DNA of 64,000 nt. Source: Meiothermus sp. Pnk-1. GTDB lineage: Bacteria; Deinococcota; Deinococci; Deinococcales; Thermaceae. The stretch lies in contig NZ_QKOB01000001.1 in assembly GCF_003226535.1 (NCBI RefSeq), positions 310,001 through 374,000 of the forward strand, given 5' to 3'. Below, in pieces: positions 21,136 through 32,135 of the stretch. The position numbers were made by a program, and so were the translations under genes. The notes below the pieces were generated by a model. That model had not been told where the DNA came from, searched no databases, and saw nothing but the letters and a program-made list of their open reading frames with translations. Within the stretch, counting starts at the first letter, position 1. The number at the start of each line of letters is the position of its first letter.

Positions 21136-21576
21136 CTATCTTTGGTTGAGGGCCTCCAGCGCCCGGCTGATGGTGCGCTGAAAAGCGGCTTCGGCCATGC
21201 GCCTGAGGGCCTTACCGCCCCATTTTTCTCCCTCCGGGAGCCGGGCGTGCAGCCGCACGGTGATGGTATAAGCGAGCGCGCCTCCTACCGCCGTCCCCTC
21301 CCCGGAGAGTTCCGCCCAAAATGCCGGGGGCGCACCTTCATCGAGGGGTAGCGCCGTTAAAGAGGCATGCTCTGCGTCTTCGGCCTGCAAGTGGCTGCGG
21401 AAGGGGAAGCGCAGTTCCCCCATCAACGGGGTATACGCGACGAGTTCGCCCACCAGGTGCTCACCCTCGCGGTGTAAGCCCTGGAAGGGAGGGCGTTCGC
21501 CGAACACCCGTTCGGGAGCCAGAAGCTCAGCGGGGCTGCCAGGAATGCGCAATTCGAAGGTCCGCTCCAGGGTCAT
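21136..21576 (-). CDS. Conserved hypothetical protein (DUF3809-like)
   Basis: The 146-residue soluble protein starts at ATG 21576 (MTLERTFELRIPGSPAELLAPERVF). It resembles a START-like or DUF3809 protein known to me from Deinococcus and Thermus; this is recall, not a search. The pattern of alternating hydrophobic strands (LVGELVAYTPLMGELRFPFRS, VGGALAYTITVRLHARLPE) and a C-terminal helix (GGKALRRMAEAAFQRTISRALEAL) suits a helix-grip fold that could bind a hydrophobic ligand. The open frame further upstream lacks any domain-like sequence. Neighbours on the same strand are a second small lineage protein and the kinase-hydrolase pair. No function is claimed. Confidence 0.7.
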   Translation of the reverse strand: MTLERTFELRIPGSPAELLAPERVFGERPPFQGLHREGEHLVGELVAYTPLMGELRFPFRSHLQAEDAEHASLTALPLDEGAPPAFWAELSGEGTAVGGALAYTITVRLHARLPEGEKWGGKALRRMAEAAFQRTISRALEALNQR

Positions 21577-21665
21577 ATGGCCGAAGCATCTTAACACCCC
21601 CAGGTGGGGCCAGGCTGCGCCCCCAATCACACAAGGAGCGGGGAGAGAGGCCCTCGCCGTTCTCC

Positions 21666-21881
21666 TCAGTCCACCCACTCCACCCGCACCGCGCCCGACT
21701 TTAGCAGCTCTTCAACCTCCTGGTCTTGTATGTTGCGCAGCCGCGGCAAATGAGCGAAGTGTGGGGTCGCGGTGGCCAGGCCTACCCGCACCACCAAGAC
21801 CTCTTCGCCCTCGGCCTTGCCGATTCGCCAGACCAGATGGTTGCCCAGTTTTCCTAAAAGGTCGTCGAGCGCAGCTTCCAT
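21666..21881 (-). CDS. Small conserved hypothetical protein (DUF3248-like)
   Basis: The 71-residue protein reads MEAALDDLLGKLGNHLVWRIGKAEGEEVLVVRVGLATATPHFAHLPRL and so on, ending VRVEWVD. It has mixed helix and strand character with no membrane segment. I recall a short Deinococcus-Thermus family (DUF3248) with this pattern, not verified here. ATG 21881 lacks a clear ribosome site. It lies 45 bp after rlmO and 89 bp before the DUF3809-like gene, probably in one transcript with both. Confidence 0.6.
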   Translation of the reverse strand: MEAALDDLLGKLGNHLVWRIGKAEGEEVLVVRVGLATATPHFAHLPRLRNIQDQEVEELLKSGAVRVEWVD

Positions 21882-21926
21882 AAGCCCATAGTGTTCGGGG
21901 TCTTGGGTAAAAGGGCAAGGGTAGCC

Positions 21927-23099
21927 TTAGGGTTGCACCTCGAGCAGGGCGAATTTCAAGTAAAAAGTCTCCGGTACGTTCAGCAGGATCGGGTGATCCC
22001 AGCCTTGGGTGCGCTTCTCGACGACCCGCAGGCTTTTATGGGCGTCGGCGGCTGCGTCGGAGAGCATTTGGTAGAACATCGCCTCGCTCAGGTGATGGCT
22101 GCACGAGGCCGTAGCCAGGATGCCGCCCGGCTTGAGGAGTTTCATAGCCCGCAGGTTGACCTCCTTGTAGGCGGCGTAGGCGCGCTCGAGGTCGCGCCGG
22201 CTTTTGGCGAAAGCTGGGGGATCCAGCACGATCAGGTCGTAGCGGTGGCGCTGTTTTTCCTGCTCGCGCAAAAACTCAAAAGCGTTGGCCTCCCGCGTCT
22301 CGAGCCCTAATCGGTTGGCCGCGGCATTCTCCTGGGCCCGCCTGAGCGCCTCCGCGGAGGAATCCACCGCCACCACCCGGCTGAAGTTTGTGGCCAGGTG
22401 CAGGGCGAAGGAGCCGTGGTAGCTGAACACATCGAGGGCCGATTCTCCGCGGAAGGCCGCCAGCCGCAGCCGGTTATCGCGCTGGTCGAGGAAAGCTCCG
22501 GTTTTCTGCCCCTCGCGAAGGTCTACCCGATAACGCACCGGACCCTCCTCGACCCAGACGTGATCCGGCACATCTCCATAGAGCGGCTTTACCTCTTGAG
22601 GGAGCCCCTCGAGCCTCCGGCTCCTTTGATCGTTCTTGGCCAGCACGCTCTGCACCGGGAGGGTCTCGAGCAGCGCCTTCAGCAGCTTATCGCTCAGCGG
22701 CTCCAAGGCGGCCGAGCCCACCTGCATCACCGCGTGCTGGGCGTAGATATCGAGCACCAGTGCGGGAAGGAAATCCCCCTCGGCATGGACCAGCCGGTAG
22801 CCCCCGGCGGGGTTTTGCTCCAGCGCTCCCCTACGGCGCTCGAGGGCCAGCCGGAGGTTGGTCAACAGGGCCGCTTCGGCATCCTCTACCTCGCCAAAGC
22901 AGAACGCCCGCACCGCGATCTCCGAGGTCGGGTTCCACAAGGCCCAGGCCAGGAGGCCCTTAGGGCCGTATACGGGGAACAGCCCCGGTTCTGGGGGGCC
23001 ATCTTGAACGTCGCTCTTGTAGACCCAAGGGTGCCGGGCTAACAGGCGGCTGGCCCCCTTGGGGCTCACGCGGATCTTCGCTTTGGCGGACAGCTCCAC
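21927..23099 (-). CDS. rlmO: 23S rRNA m5C methyltransferase, RlmI/RlmO family
   Basis: The 390-residue enzyme has an N-terminal PUA domain ([15 protein letters not shown] near residue 13), an EEHUD-like middle, and a class I methyltransferase domain: [48 protein letters not shown], and catalytic Cys in [12 protein letters not shown]. thermophilus RlmO of this family methylates 23S rRNA C1942, so the same target is inferred. I place the start at GTG 23099 because TAGACT lies 7 nt upstream and TTGCAA 18 nt before that, a leaderless promoter layout. The frame stays open to 23216, but that part does not look like PUA sequence. Confidence 0.85.
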   Translation of the reverse strand: MELSAKAKIRVSPKGASRLLARHPWVYKSDVQDGPPEPGLFPVYGPKGLLAWALWNPTSEIAVRAFCFGEVEDAEAALLTNLRLALERRRGALEQNPAGGYRLVHAEGDFLPALVLDIYAQHAVMQVGSAALEPLSDKLLKALLETLPVQSVLAKNDQRSRRLEGLPQEVKPLYGDVPDHVWVEEGPVRYRVDLREGQKTGAFLDQRDNRLRLAAFRGESALDVFSYHGSFALHLATNFSRVVAVDSSAEALRRAQENAAANRLGLETREANAFEFLREQEKQRHRYDLIVLDPPAFAKSRRDLERAYAAYKEVNLRAMKLLKPGGILATASCSHHLSEAMFYQMLSDAAADAHKSLRVVEKRTQGWDHPILLNVPETFYLKFALLEVQP

Positions 23100-23235
23100 T
23101 CTAGCGAGTCTAAGCAGCGGTCTTCGCGGTTTGCAAGCCAAGGAAACCCGTTGTCCCCGGAGCGGCGGCCTGTGAGAGCGCGCGAGTCCCGCCCCCTCGA
23201 TTGAGTAAAAGCGCACAAACTCTCCCGCGAATGCA

Positions 23236-23251
23236 TGTAACGATTGTTACA
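23236..23251. promoter_or_regulatory. CRP/FNR-type palindrome in the rlmO-ATPase divergent region
   Basis: TGTAAC-GATT-GTTACA is a perfect inverted repeat. Read as TGTAA-N6-TTACA it has the half-site and spacing of CRP/FNR-superfamily operators. It lies about 137 bp from both the rlmO start and the ATPase -35 box. A CRP/FNR-type regulator gene exists in this window (54892-55482), but no link is proven. Confidence 0.4.
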
Positions 23252-23387
23252 CAAATGACCTCGAGGGAACAGCGGGGGGCAAAACTGGGGGGCGGCAACA
23301 GGGGTTTTGGATTGCCTCCAATTAATAGCGGAGCCTACGGGGTAAACTCTCCCTTGACAGGCTCCTCATCCATCCCTGCGGTTCGCG

Positions 23388-23417
23388 TTGACACTAGCGT
23401 TTGCTGCCCGATACAAT
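23388..23417 (+). promoter_or_regulatory. Promoter of the V/A-ATPase operon
   Basis: TTGACA (23388-23393) and TACAAT (23412-23417) are separated by 18 nt. It predicts a leader of about 65 nt before the first ATPase gene. A second TTGACA at 23354-23359 has no good -10 partner. Confidence 0.75.
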
Positions 23418-23488
23418 ACCACGGGCGCTAAATTGCGCAGGTTTTCACGAAAGTAGCGGTTCACCGCGCAGGTTGCACGAGAGGAGGC

Positions 23489-23806
23489 ATGGTGGCTAGC
23501 CAAGGACTGATCAAAAGCCTTGCTGAGCAGGAACAGGAGCTGGCCCGGCGGTTGGAAGAGGCCCGCCGCACGGCTCAAGCCAAGCTCAGCGAGGCCGAAG
23601 CGGAAGCGGCCCGCATCGAGCAAGCAGCCCAGCAGAGCTTGCGCGAGCTGGAGAGTCGGTACCGCGCCGAGACCGCCGAGATGGTGGCCAGAATCGAAGC
23701 TGAAGCCCGGCAAAAGGCCGAGGCCGAAGCCCAGGCGATCAACTCTGCTGCGGCTTCTAAGATCGCGGGGGCGATTCAAGAGGTGCTCAAGGAGGTTCTA
23801 CCCTAA
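23489..23806 (+). CDS. V/A-type ATPase peripheral-stalk subunit G
   Basis: The 105-residue protein is a single long amphipathic coiled coil, rich in Ala, Glu, Gln and Arg, from LIKSLAEQEQELARRLEEAR to IQEVLKEVLP. Subunit G pairs with subunit E as the peripheral stalk that resists torque between the catalytic head and subunit I. It is the first gene of the operon, as in Thermus. AGGAGG lies directly before ATG 23489; GTG 23492 would have better spacing and differ by one residue. The GLIKSLAE and LKEVLP ends match my memory of the Thermus subunit. Confidence 0.82.
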   Translation: MVASQGLIKSLAEQEQELARRLEEARRTAQAKLSEAEAEAARIEQAAQQSLRELESRYRAETAEMVARIEAEARQKAEAEAQAINSAAASKIAGAIQEVLKEVLP

Positions 23807-23821
23807 GCAAGGAGGTATCCC

Positions 23822-25810
23822 CTGATTGCAACGATGGAAAAACTGATGGTGGCCGGACCCAAGCGGCTGGCCAAAGAGCTGCTGGCCGAACTCCAGAGGG
23901 CTGGGGTGGTGCATATCGAACCCTTGCGCACCGAGGAGCTGGGCGAATACCGCCTCAACGCCGACGAGGATGGCGAGCTGCGGCGCTGGGAGGCAGTGGC
24001 GGCGGGCGCCGAACATGCCCTGGGGATCTTGGGCAAAGCCCCCACCCCCACCAGGCCCTTTTCCGGCGGCCTCTCCGACGCCGAGGCCATCCTCAAGCCA
24101 TGGTCGGAGCGGGCGGAGGTGCTGGGCCGCGAGCGGGCCGCTTTGGAGGAAGAACTCCAGGCCATCCAGCTCTTCGGCTCGGTGGCCGAGCGGTTGGCTG
24201 GGCTCACCCACGGCCTGGATCAGAGCCAGCGCCTGGCGGTGATCCCCTTCCTGGTGAGCAAGCTCGAGGAGCTCGAGCCGCTGCGGGCCGCTTTACAGGC
24301 TAGCTTGGGGGAGCGCTTTTTGCTCGAGGCGGAAGCCCTGCCCAACCAGGTGGCGGCGGTGGTGGTGGTGCTCCGCCGCGACCTCGAGGCGGCTCGCGCG
24401 GCACTTTCGCGGCAAGGGCTGGCGGAGCTGCGCTTCCCCGGGGTCTACGGGAACCTCCCGCTGACCCAGGCCGCGGCCCGGATGCGCGAGCGTAGCCAGC
24501 TGGCTCCCGAGGAGCTGATGGGCATCCGCGAGGAGCTGGCCAAGCTCGCCAAGGAGTCCCAGGGGGCTTTAGAGGCGCTATGGACCCGTGCCAAGGACGA
24601 GGCGGCCCGCCTGCGTTCGCTTGCGGATATGGCCGCGGGCAAGTACGGCTTCGTCCTGATGGGATGGGTGCCCCAGGATGCCAAGGGGCAGGTGGAGGCC
24701 GCTTTGGGTCGGCTCAAGGACCAGATCATCTATAGCTTTGAGCCGGTAGATGAGCATCACGAGGCTCACCAGGTTCCCGTGACGCTCAAAAATCCCGCCT
24801 GGGCCAAGCCTTTCGAGCTGTTGCACGGCTTCCTTAACACCCCTCGCTACGGCGGCTATGACCCCACGGTGATGATCGCCTTGACCTTCCCCTTCTTCTT
24901 CGGCATGGTAGTGGGCGATATCGCCTTTGGGCTGTTGTTCTTCCTCCTGGCGCGGCTTTTCGCCGGGTACGCCCGTCGCGGTGAGACCCTCGAGATCGGC
25001 TTCCTGGGAGCAAAAATGGGGCCGGGGGTGCTCGGTCAGCTCTCCAAAGTGCTCAGCTGGATGGCTTTCTGGGCGGTGGTGTGGGGGTTCTTGTACGGCG
25101 AGTTCTTCGGGACTTTCCTCGAGAAGCTCCACGTCTTCTACGATCCTCACCACCACGGCGAAGCTGGCGAGGCGGCCAAGGGGCTGATCCCAATCCTTAT
25201 CAACCGCCTCGATTTCGAGCGCACCGCCAACTTCCTGATCGTGATCAGCTTGGCCTTCGGGGTGTTCCAGGTGCTTTACGCCTTCGGTATACGGGCTTAT
25301 TACGCCTACAAGCACCGGCACATGTCCCATTTCTGGGAGGGGTTGGGCTACCTGGCAGGGTTGGTAGGGTTGGTGGCTTTTGCCTACACCTTCCAAACCG
25401 GGAAGGGGGCGCCCCTCACCTACATCCTGCTCGCCGTGGGTCTAGCCATCTTCCTGGTGTCGGTGTTCCTGGCCCGCATCCCGCTGATGATCGCGGAGCT
25501 TCCCGGTAAGGGTGGGCAGATCCTCAGTTACATTCGTATCTACGCGGTAGGGGTAGCAGGGGCGGTGCTCTACGACCTGGCCAACCAGGTGGGCTTTGGC
25601 TTGGCCCACAGCATTGGCATCCTGGGCGTCCTGCTCGGCTTGCTGTTGGGCGGGTTGATGGTGATCCTCATCACCGCGGTCACGCTGTTGGGGCACGTGC
25701 TCCAGCCGATCCGTTTGCTGTGGATCGAGTTTGCTTCCAACTTCGGTTTCTACGATGAGAGCGGCAAACCCTACCGGCCTTTCCGGTCGGTGGGGAGCGA
25801 ATCCTCTTAG
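23822..25810 (+). CDS. V/A-type ATPase subunit I (proton-channel a-type subunit)
   Basis: Subunit I forms the proton half-channels next to the rotor ring. The N-terminal half is a soluble, coiled-coil stalk contact. The C-terminal half (from about residue 335) has eight membrane segments, including FPFFFGMVVGDIAFGLLFF and the conserved Arg region GQILSYIRIYAVGVAGAVL near residue 560. The first ATG is at 23834, but AAGGAGGT at 23809-23816 sits 17 nt before it. It is only 5 nt before an in-frame CTG at 23822 (reading M-I-A-T-M-E-K-L) and 8 nt before ATT at 23825. A non-AUG start is likely and gives 662 residues. Start from ATG gives 658. Confidence 0.9.
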   Translation: MIATMEKLMVAGPKRLAKELLAELQRAGVVHIEPLRTEELGEYRLNADEDGELRRWEAVAAGAEHALGILGKAPTPTRPFSGGLSDAEAILKPWSERAEVLGRERAALEEELQAIQLFGSVAERLAGLTHGLDQSQRLAVIPFLVSKLEELEPLRAALQASLGERFLLEAEALPNQVAAVVVVLRRDLEAARAALSRQGLAELRFPGVYGNLPLTQAAARMRERSQLAPEELMGIREELAKLAKESQGALEALWTRAKDEAARLRSLADMAAGKYGFVLMGWVPQDAKGQVEAALGRLKDQIIYSFEPVDEHHEAHQVPVTLKNPAWAKPFELLHGFLNTPRYGGYDPTVMIALTFPFFFGMVVGDIAFGLLFFLLARLFAGYARRGETLEIGFLGAKMGPGVLGQLSKVLSWMAFWAVVWGFLYGEFFGTFLEKLHVFYDPHHHGEAGEAAKGLIPILINRLDFERTANFLIVISLAFGVFQVLYAFGIRAYYAYKHRHMSHFWEGLGYLAGLVGLVAFAYTFQTGKGAPLTYILLAVGLAIFLVSVFLARIPLMIAELPGKGGQILSYIRIYAVGVAGAVLYDLANQVGFGLAHSIGILGVLLGLLLGGLMVILITAVTLLGHVLQPIRLLWIEFASNFGFYDESGKPYRPFRSVGSESS

Positions 25811-25846
25811 TCCATGGTTATCCAGATGAGAGAAGGAGCAAAAGAT

Positions 25847-26149
25847 ATGGCAAAGAAAGTTCTCACGGTGTTGGCGTTTGTTCTGGTTGCGGCGTTGGCT
25901 TTGGCGCAGGAGGCTGCCGGGGGCGCTTCGGCGGCGATGAAGGACGGCCTGAAGGCCATCGGCATGGGCTTGGCGCTGGGCTTAGGCGCCCTGGGTACCG
26001 GCGTGGCCCAGTCGGCCATCGGGGCGGCGGCTTTGGGAAGTGTAGTAGAAGACCGTCGCAACATCGGTTTTGCTTTCATCTTCTTCCTGCTGCCCGAAAC
26101 GCTGGTGATCTTCGGCTTCGTAGGCTTCTTCTTGCTGCGTGGTCTGTGA
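25847..26149 (+). CDS. V/A-type ATPase proteolipid rotor subunit (K/L)
   Basis: The 100-residue protein has a cleavable signal-like N-terminus (MAKKVLTVLAFVLVAALALA) followed by two membrane helices. The second carries the ion-binding glutamate in FFLLPETLVIFG. Glycine-rich first helix GMGLALGLGALGTG is typical of c-type rings. Copies form the rotor ring that carries protons. Thermus has a subunit of the same length with a cleaved leader. ATG 25847 follows GAAGGAG by 8 nt; upstream in-frame ATGs at 25814 and 25826 are less well placed. It lies between subunits I and E. Confidence 0.92.
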   Translation: MAKKVLTVLAFVLVAALALAQEAAGGASAAMKDGLKAIGMGLALGLGALGTGVAQSAIGAAALGSVVEDRRNIGFAFIFFLLPETLVIFGFVGFFLLRGL

Positions 26150-26174
26150 ATTAGGGGAACGGAGAGGCATTTGA

Positions 26175-26741
26175 ATGTCCAAACTCGAGGACATCCTCAA
26201 ACAAGAAGTAAGCTCGGAAATCGCCTCCATCACCGCAGAGGCCGAGGCCAAGGCCCGGGCTATTGTGGAGGAGGCCCAGGGCCGGGCTGAAGCCCTCAAG
26301 GCCAGCCGCCTAAAAGCCCTCGAGGTCGAACGTCAGGCAGCCCTGCGGCGGGCCGAAAGCGCGGCTGAACTGGTGGTGAACCAGGCCCGGATTCGCTCGC
26401 GTGGACAGATCGTAGACCAGGTAAAGGCCGGGGTGAGGCAGGCCTTGGCGGCCCTGCCCTCGCAGCCCGACTACCCCGCCATTCTTGCCAAGCTCGCCGA
26501 GGAGGCTTTGCGTGGGGTGGATAAGCCCGAGGCCCTGGTGGTCAACCCCGCCGATGCTCCGCATTTGGAGAGCTGGGCCAAGGACAAGGGGCTCGAGCTC
26601 AGGACCGACCCCTCGGTTCGCTTGGGGGTGCGCCTGACCTCGGCGGGGGAGAAGTTCTACGTGGAAAACACCCTCGCCGAGCGCCTCGAGCGGAGCTGGG
26701 AGGCTTTATCGGCCAAAGCCGTCAAGGCGATTTGGGGGTAG
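26175..26741 (+). CDS. V/A-type ATPase peripheral-stalk subunit E
   Basis: The 188-residue protein has a long N-terminal helix (SKLEDILKQEVSSEIASITAEAEAKARAIVEEAQ) and a C-terminal mixed domain (LVVNPADAPHLESW, GVRLTSAGEKFYVENTLAERLERSWEAL). This is the E-subunit layout. It dimerises with G to form the peripheral stalk and caps the A/B head. Its stop codon abuts the ATG of subunit C with no gap. The weak similarity to F-ATPase delta/b proteins is expected for this family. Confidence 0.9.
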   Translation: MSKLEDILKQEVSSEIASITAEAEAKARAIVEEAQGRAEALKASRLKALEVERQAALRRAESAAELVVNQARIRSRGQIVDQVKAGVRQALAALPSQPDYPAILAKLAEEALRGVDKPEALVVNPADAPHLESWAKDKGLELRTDPSVRLGVRLTSAGEKFYVENTLAERLERSWEALSAKAVKAIWG

Positions 26742-27719
26742 ATGGTGTCCTTTGCCTACCTCAACGCCCGGGTGCGCAACCGCCGGAGCCAGGTTCTTCC
26801 GGAGAGCTTTTTCCAGCAGGCGCTGAACCAGTCGTTCCCGGAGTTCGTGCGCGCCCTGGGGGACTCCATCTACGGCCCCGACCTGGTAGGGGATGGGCTA
26901 ACCGACGTGGACCGGGCGGTCTCCAGCCACCTGGCCCGCACCGTGGCCGATCTTCCCGAGATGGTCACCGGGAGCGAGCGCGAGGCGGTGGCGCTGGCCC
27001 TCCTCAGGGCTGACCTCACCAACCTCAAGGCCATCCTGCGCGGCAAGGCTATGGGGCAAAGCCCCGAGGAGATCAAGGCCCGGCTCTCCGGCGGCACCTT
27101 GCCGGAGGTGTTGGTAGGCGCCATGCTGCAAGCCCCGGATGTACCCTCGGTGGCCCAGGTGCTGCAGCTGCCCACCCACCCCCTGGCCAAGGCGCTGCGC
27201 GCCGCCGCCGCTCGAACCCAAGACCTCCTCGAGATCGAAGTGGCCCTAGACCGGGATTTCTTCGCCTATTCGCTGGAAAAGGCTCGGCGGCTGGGTCAGG
27301 CCTTTTTGGCCTCGTACTTCACGCTCGAGGTGGACGCGATCAACCTCTCCACCGCTTTCAAGCTGCAGGCTTTGGGGGTGTCGGCGGAGCCCGAGCGCTA
27401 TTTTGTGCCGGGGGGGAGCCTGGTCACCCCGGTGCTCTTTAGCCGGGTGGCCTCGGGGGACCTGGGCGCTATGGAGAGCTTGGCCGCGACGCCTTTGGCC
27501 CCGGCGGCTTCGGCCCGCGACCTGGCGGCTTTGGAGCGCGGGCTGCGCCGGGCGCTTTTGAACAAGGCCCTGCAGGGTGGGCGCGACACCCTGGGGGCGG
27601 GGATGGCGCTGGCCTATATCCGCGAGAAAGAGTGGGAGGCAGCCCGGGTGCGGCTTCTGGCCCGGCGGGCCTTTTACAACTTGCCGGTCGCGGCTATCGA
27701 AAAGGAGGTCTTCCTGTGA
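26742..27719 (+). CDS. V/A-type ATPase subunit C (d-type, rotor socket)
   Basis: The 325-residue, mainly helical protein matches archaeal/Thermus subunit C. This funnel-shaped subunit sits on the proteolipid ring and receives the D-F shaft. Visible marks are FAYLNARVRNRRSQVLP at the N-terminus and FFAYSLEKARRLGQAFLASYFTLEVDAINL near residue 168. The latter corresponds to the second of three pseudo-repeats. It starts at the base after subunit E's stop, and its own stop overlaps the GTG of subunit F. It should not be confused with the F-ATPase c ring protein. Confidence 0.9.
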   Translation: MVSFAYLNARVRNRRSQVLPESFFQQALNQSFPEFVRALGDSIYGPDLVGDGLTDVDRAVSSHLARTVADLPEMVTGSEREAVALALLRADLTNLKAILRGKAMGQSPEEIKARLSGGTLPEVLVGAMLQAPDVPSVAQVLQLPTHPLAKALRAAAARTQDLLEIEVALDRDFFAYSLEKARRLGQAFLASYFTLEVDAINLSTAFKLQALGVSAEPERYFVPGGSLVTPVLFSRVASGDLGAMESLAATPLAPAASARDLAALERGLRRALLNKALQGGRDTLGAGMALAYIREKEWEAARVRLLARRAFYNLPVAAIEKEVFL

Positions 27720-28036
27720 AGATTGCCGTGCTTACCGACCCCGATACCGCCACCGGTTTCCGCTTGGCGGGGCTCGAGGCGGTCTCGGCCAGCCCGGCTG
27801 ATGCGGTGGCCAAGCTTACCGAGATGATCACCTCCAACCGTTATGCGTTGATCGCGGTGGACGAGGGGCTGCTCCCTGATCCCAACCGCGCCGTCGAGCG
27901 GGTCATGCGCGCTCGCGAGGTGCCGGTACTCTTGTCCTTGCCCAACTTGCTCTCGGCCTTTAGCGGGGCGACCGACGCCAAGCTCTATATGCGCCGGTTG
28001 GTGCGGGATACCATCGGCTTTGACATCAAGCTGTAA
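27716..28036 (+). CDS. V/A-type ATPase central-shaft subunit F
   Basis: The 106-residue protein has the alternating strand-helix pattern of subunit F ([38 protein letters not shown]). It regulates and completes the central shaft with subunit D. GTG 27716 overlaps the subunit C stop and follows AAAGGAGGT. A 98-bp gap follows before subunit A, where a TACAAT at 28069-28074 could be an internal -10 box, though no -35 partner is seen. Confidence 0.92.
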   Translation: MKIAVLTDPDTATGFRLAGLEAVSASPADAVAKLTEMITSNRYALIAVDEGLLPDPNRAVERVMRAREVPVLLSLPNLLSAFSGATDAKLYMRRLVRDTIGFDIKL

Positions 28037-28134
28037 GGGGACCCCCAGCGCAGCGCGCCGCAAACCGTTACAATCCTGTATCTCGGAACTTCGGCTTGGA
28101 CTTTTGGGAAACCCCACACGAGGAGGATAAGAAA

Positions 28135-29865
<1,731 letters not shown>

Positions 29866-29876
29866 GGAGGTAAGGC

Positions 29877-31277
<1,401 letters not shown>

Positions 31278-31301
31278 GGATGCGGCCATACGTCGCAGGT
31301 A

Positions 31302-31356
31302 GTACGTCGTACGCAAAAGCCGGAGGCGTAAGCCCTGGGGCGTATGACGTACGACG
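31302..31356. repeat. TACG-rich inverted repeat between ATPase B and D genes
   Basis: GTACG-T-CGTAC (31302-31312) is palindromic. CGTCGTACG (31305-31313) is inverted-repeated as CGTACGACG (31348-31356). Related CATACG and GTATGACG strings sit around it. Similar TACG-rich stretches lie between other genes of the window (see findings). Confidence 0.5.
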
Positions 31357-31370
31357 CACCGGAGGTGCCA

Positions 31371-32042
31371 ATGGCTGAGCAAGTCAGTCCTACCCGCTCT
31401 ACGCTCCTGGCCAAGCGCGACCAAAAGCGCCTGGCCCTGCAGGGAGTAGACCTCCTGAAGAACAAGCGGGACGCCCTCATCGCGGAGTTTTTCTCCTTGG
31501 TCAAGGACTCGCTCTCGGCCCGCGAGGCTTTGCAAAACGCGGCCAAGGAAGCCTATTTCCGTATCCTGCTGGCCAAGTCCTTTGACGGCCCCGAGGCGGT
31601 GGAGTCGCTCTCGCTCTCCGGCGGCCACATCGAGGTGGGGCTACAGGTGGAGAGCTTGTATGGGGTCAAGGTCCCTCGGATCAACCCGCCGCAAAGCGGC
31701 GGGGAGTTGGGCTTCAGCCCCATCGGGGTGGGCCCCTCCACCCTCGAGGCGGCCCGTCAGTTCCGCGCCCTGGCCGAGGCTATCCTGCAGGTCGCCAACA
31801 CCGAGAACCGCTTGCGCAAGATTGGGGAGGAGATCAAACGAACTTCCCGCCGGGTGAACGCCCTCGAGCAGATCACCATCCCCGAGATCAACGAGCAGAT
31901 CAAGTTTATCTCGGACACCCTCGACCAGCGGGCCTTGGAGGAGGTCACCACCCTCAAGCGCATCAAGAAGAAGATCGAGATGCGCAACGCCACCGAGCGC
32001 GGGGAGGTGCGGGCGGACCTCGAGGTTGGCGCTGGGTTGTAA
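31371..32042 (+). CDS. V/A-type ATPase central-shaft subunit D
   Basis: The 223-residue protein begins AEQVSPTRSTLLAKRDQKRLALQGVDLLKNKRDAL, the conserved N-terminal shaft helix. It ends with the long helix KKIGEEIKRTSRRVNALEQITIPEI-type region (here LRKIGEEIKRTSRRVNAL). D and F form the rotating shaft inside the A3B3 head. ATG 31371 follows CGGAGGTGCCA. It is the last gene of the operon; a clear terminator follows 18 bp after the stop. Confidence 0.94.
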   Translation: MAEQVSPTRSTLLAKRDQKRLALQGVDLLKNKRDALIAEFFSLVKDSLSAREALQNAAKEAYFRILLAKSFDGPEAVESLSLSGGHIEVGLQVESLYGVKVPRINPPQSGGELGFSPIGVGPSTLEAARQFRALAEAILQVANTENRLRKIGEEIKRTSRRVNALEQITIPEINEQIKFISDTLDQRALEEVTTLKRIKKKIEMRNATERGEVRADLEVGAGL

Positions 32043-32060
32043 GCGCATCCTTAGGCTTTT

Positions 32061-32084
32061 CCCCGCCGCTAGGCGGGGGTTTTT
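32061..32084 (+). terminator. Terminator of the ATPase operon
   Basis: CCCCGCC / GGCGGGG with loop GCTA (32061-32078) is followed by GTTTTTG. It is a textbook intrinsic terminator, 18 bp past subunit D. Confidence 0.9.
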
Positions 32085-32135
32085 GTCTTGCGCTACCTAC
32101 GGTAAACTGTAGGCGATTTTCGAGGAGGCGAAAAC

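Noticed and set aside
23354-23382. A second TTGACA upstream of the ATPase operon as another promoter.
   Set aside because: No -10-like hexamer at 16-19 nt; the TTGACA at 23388 has TACAAT in place.
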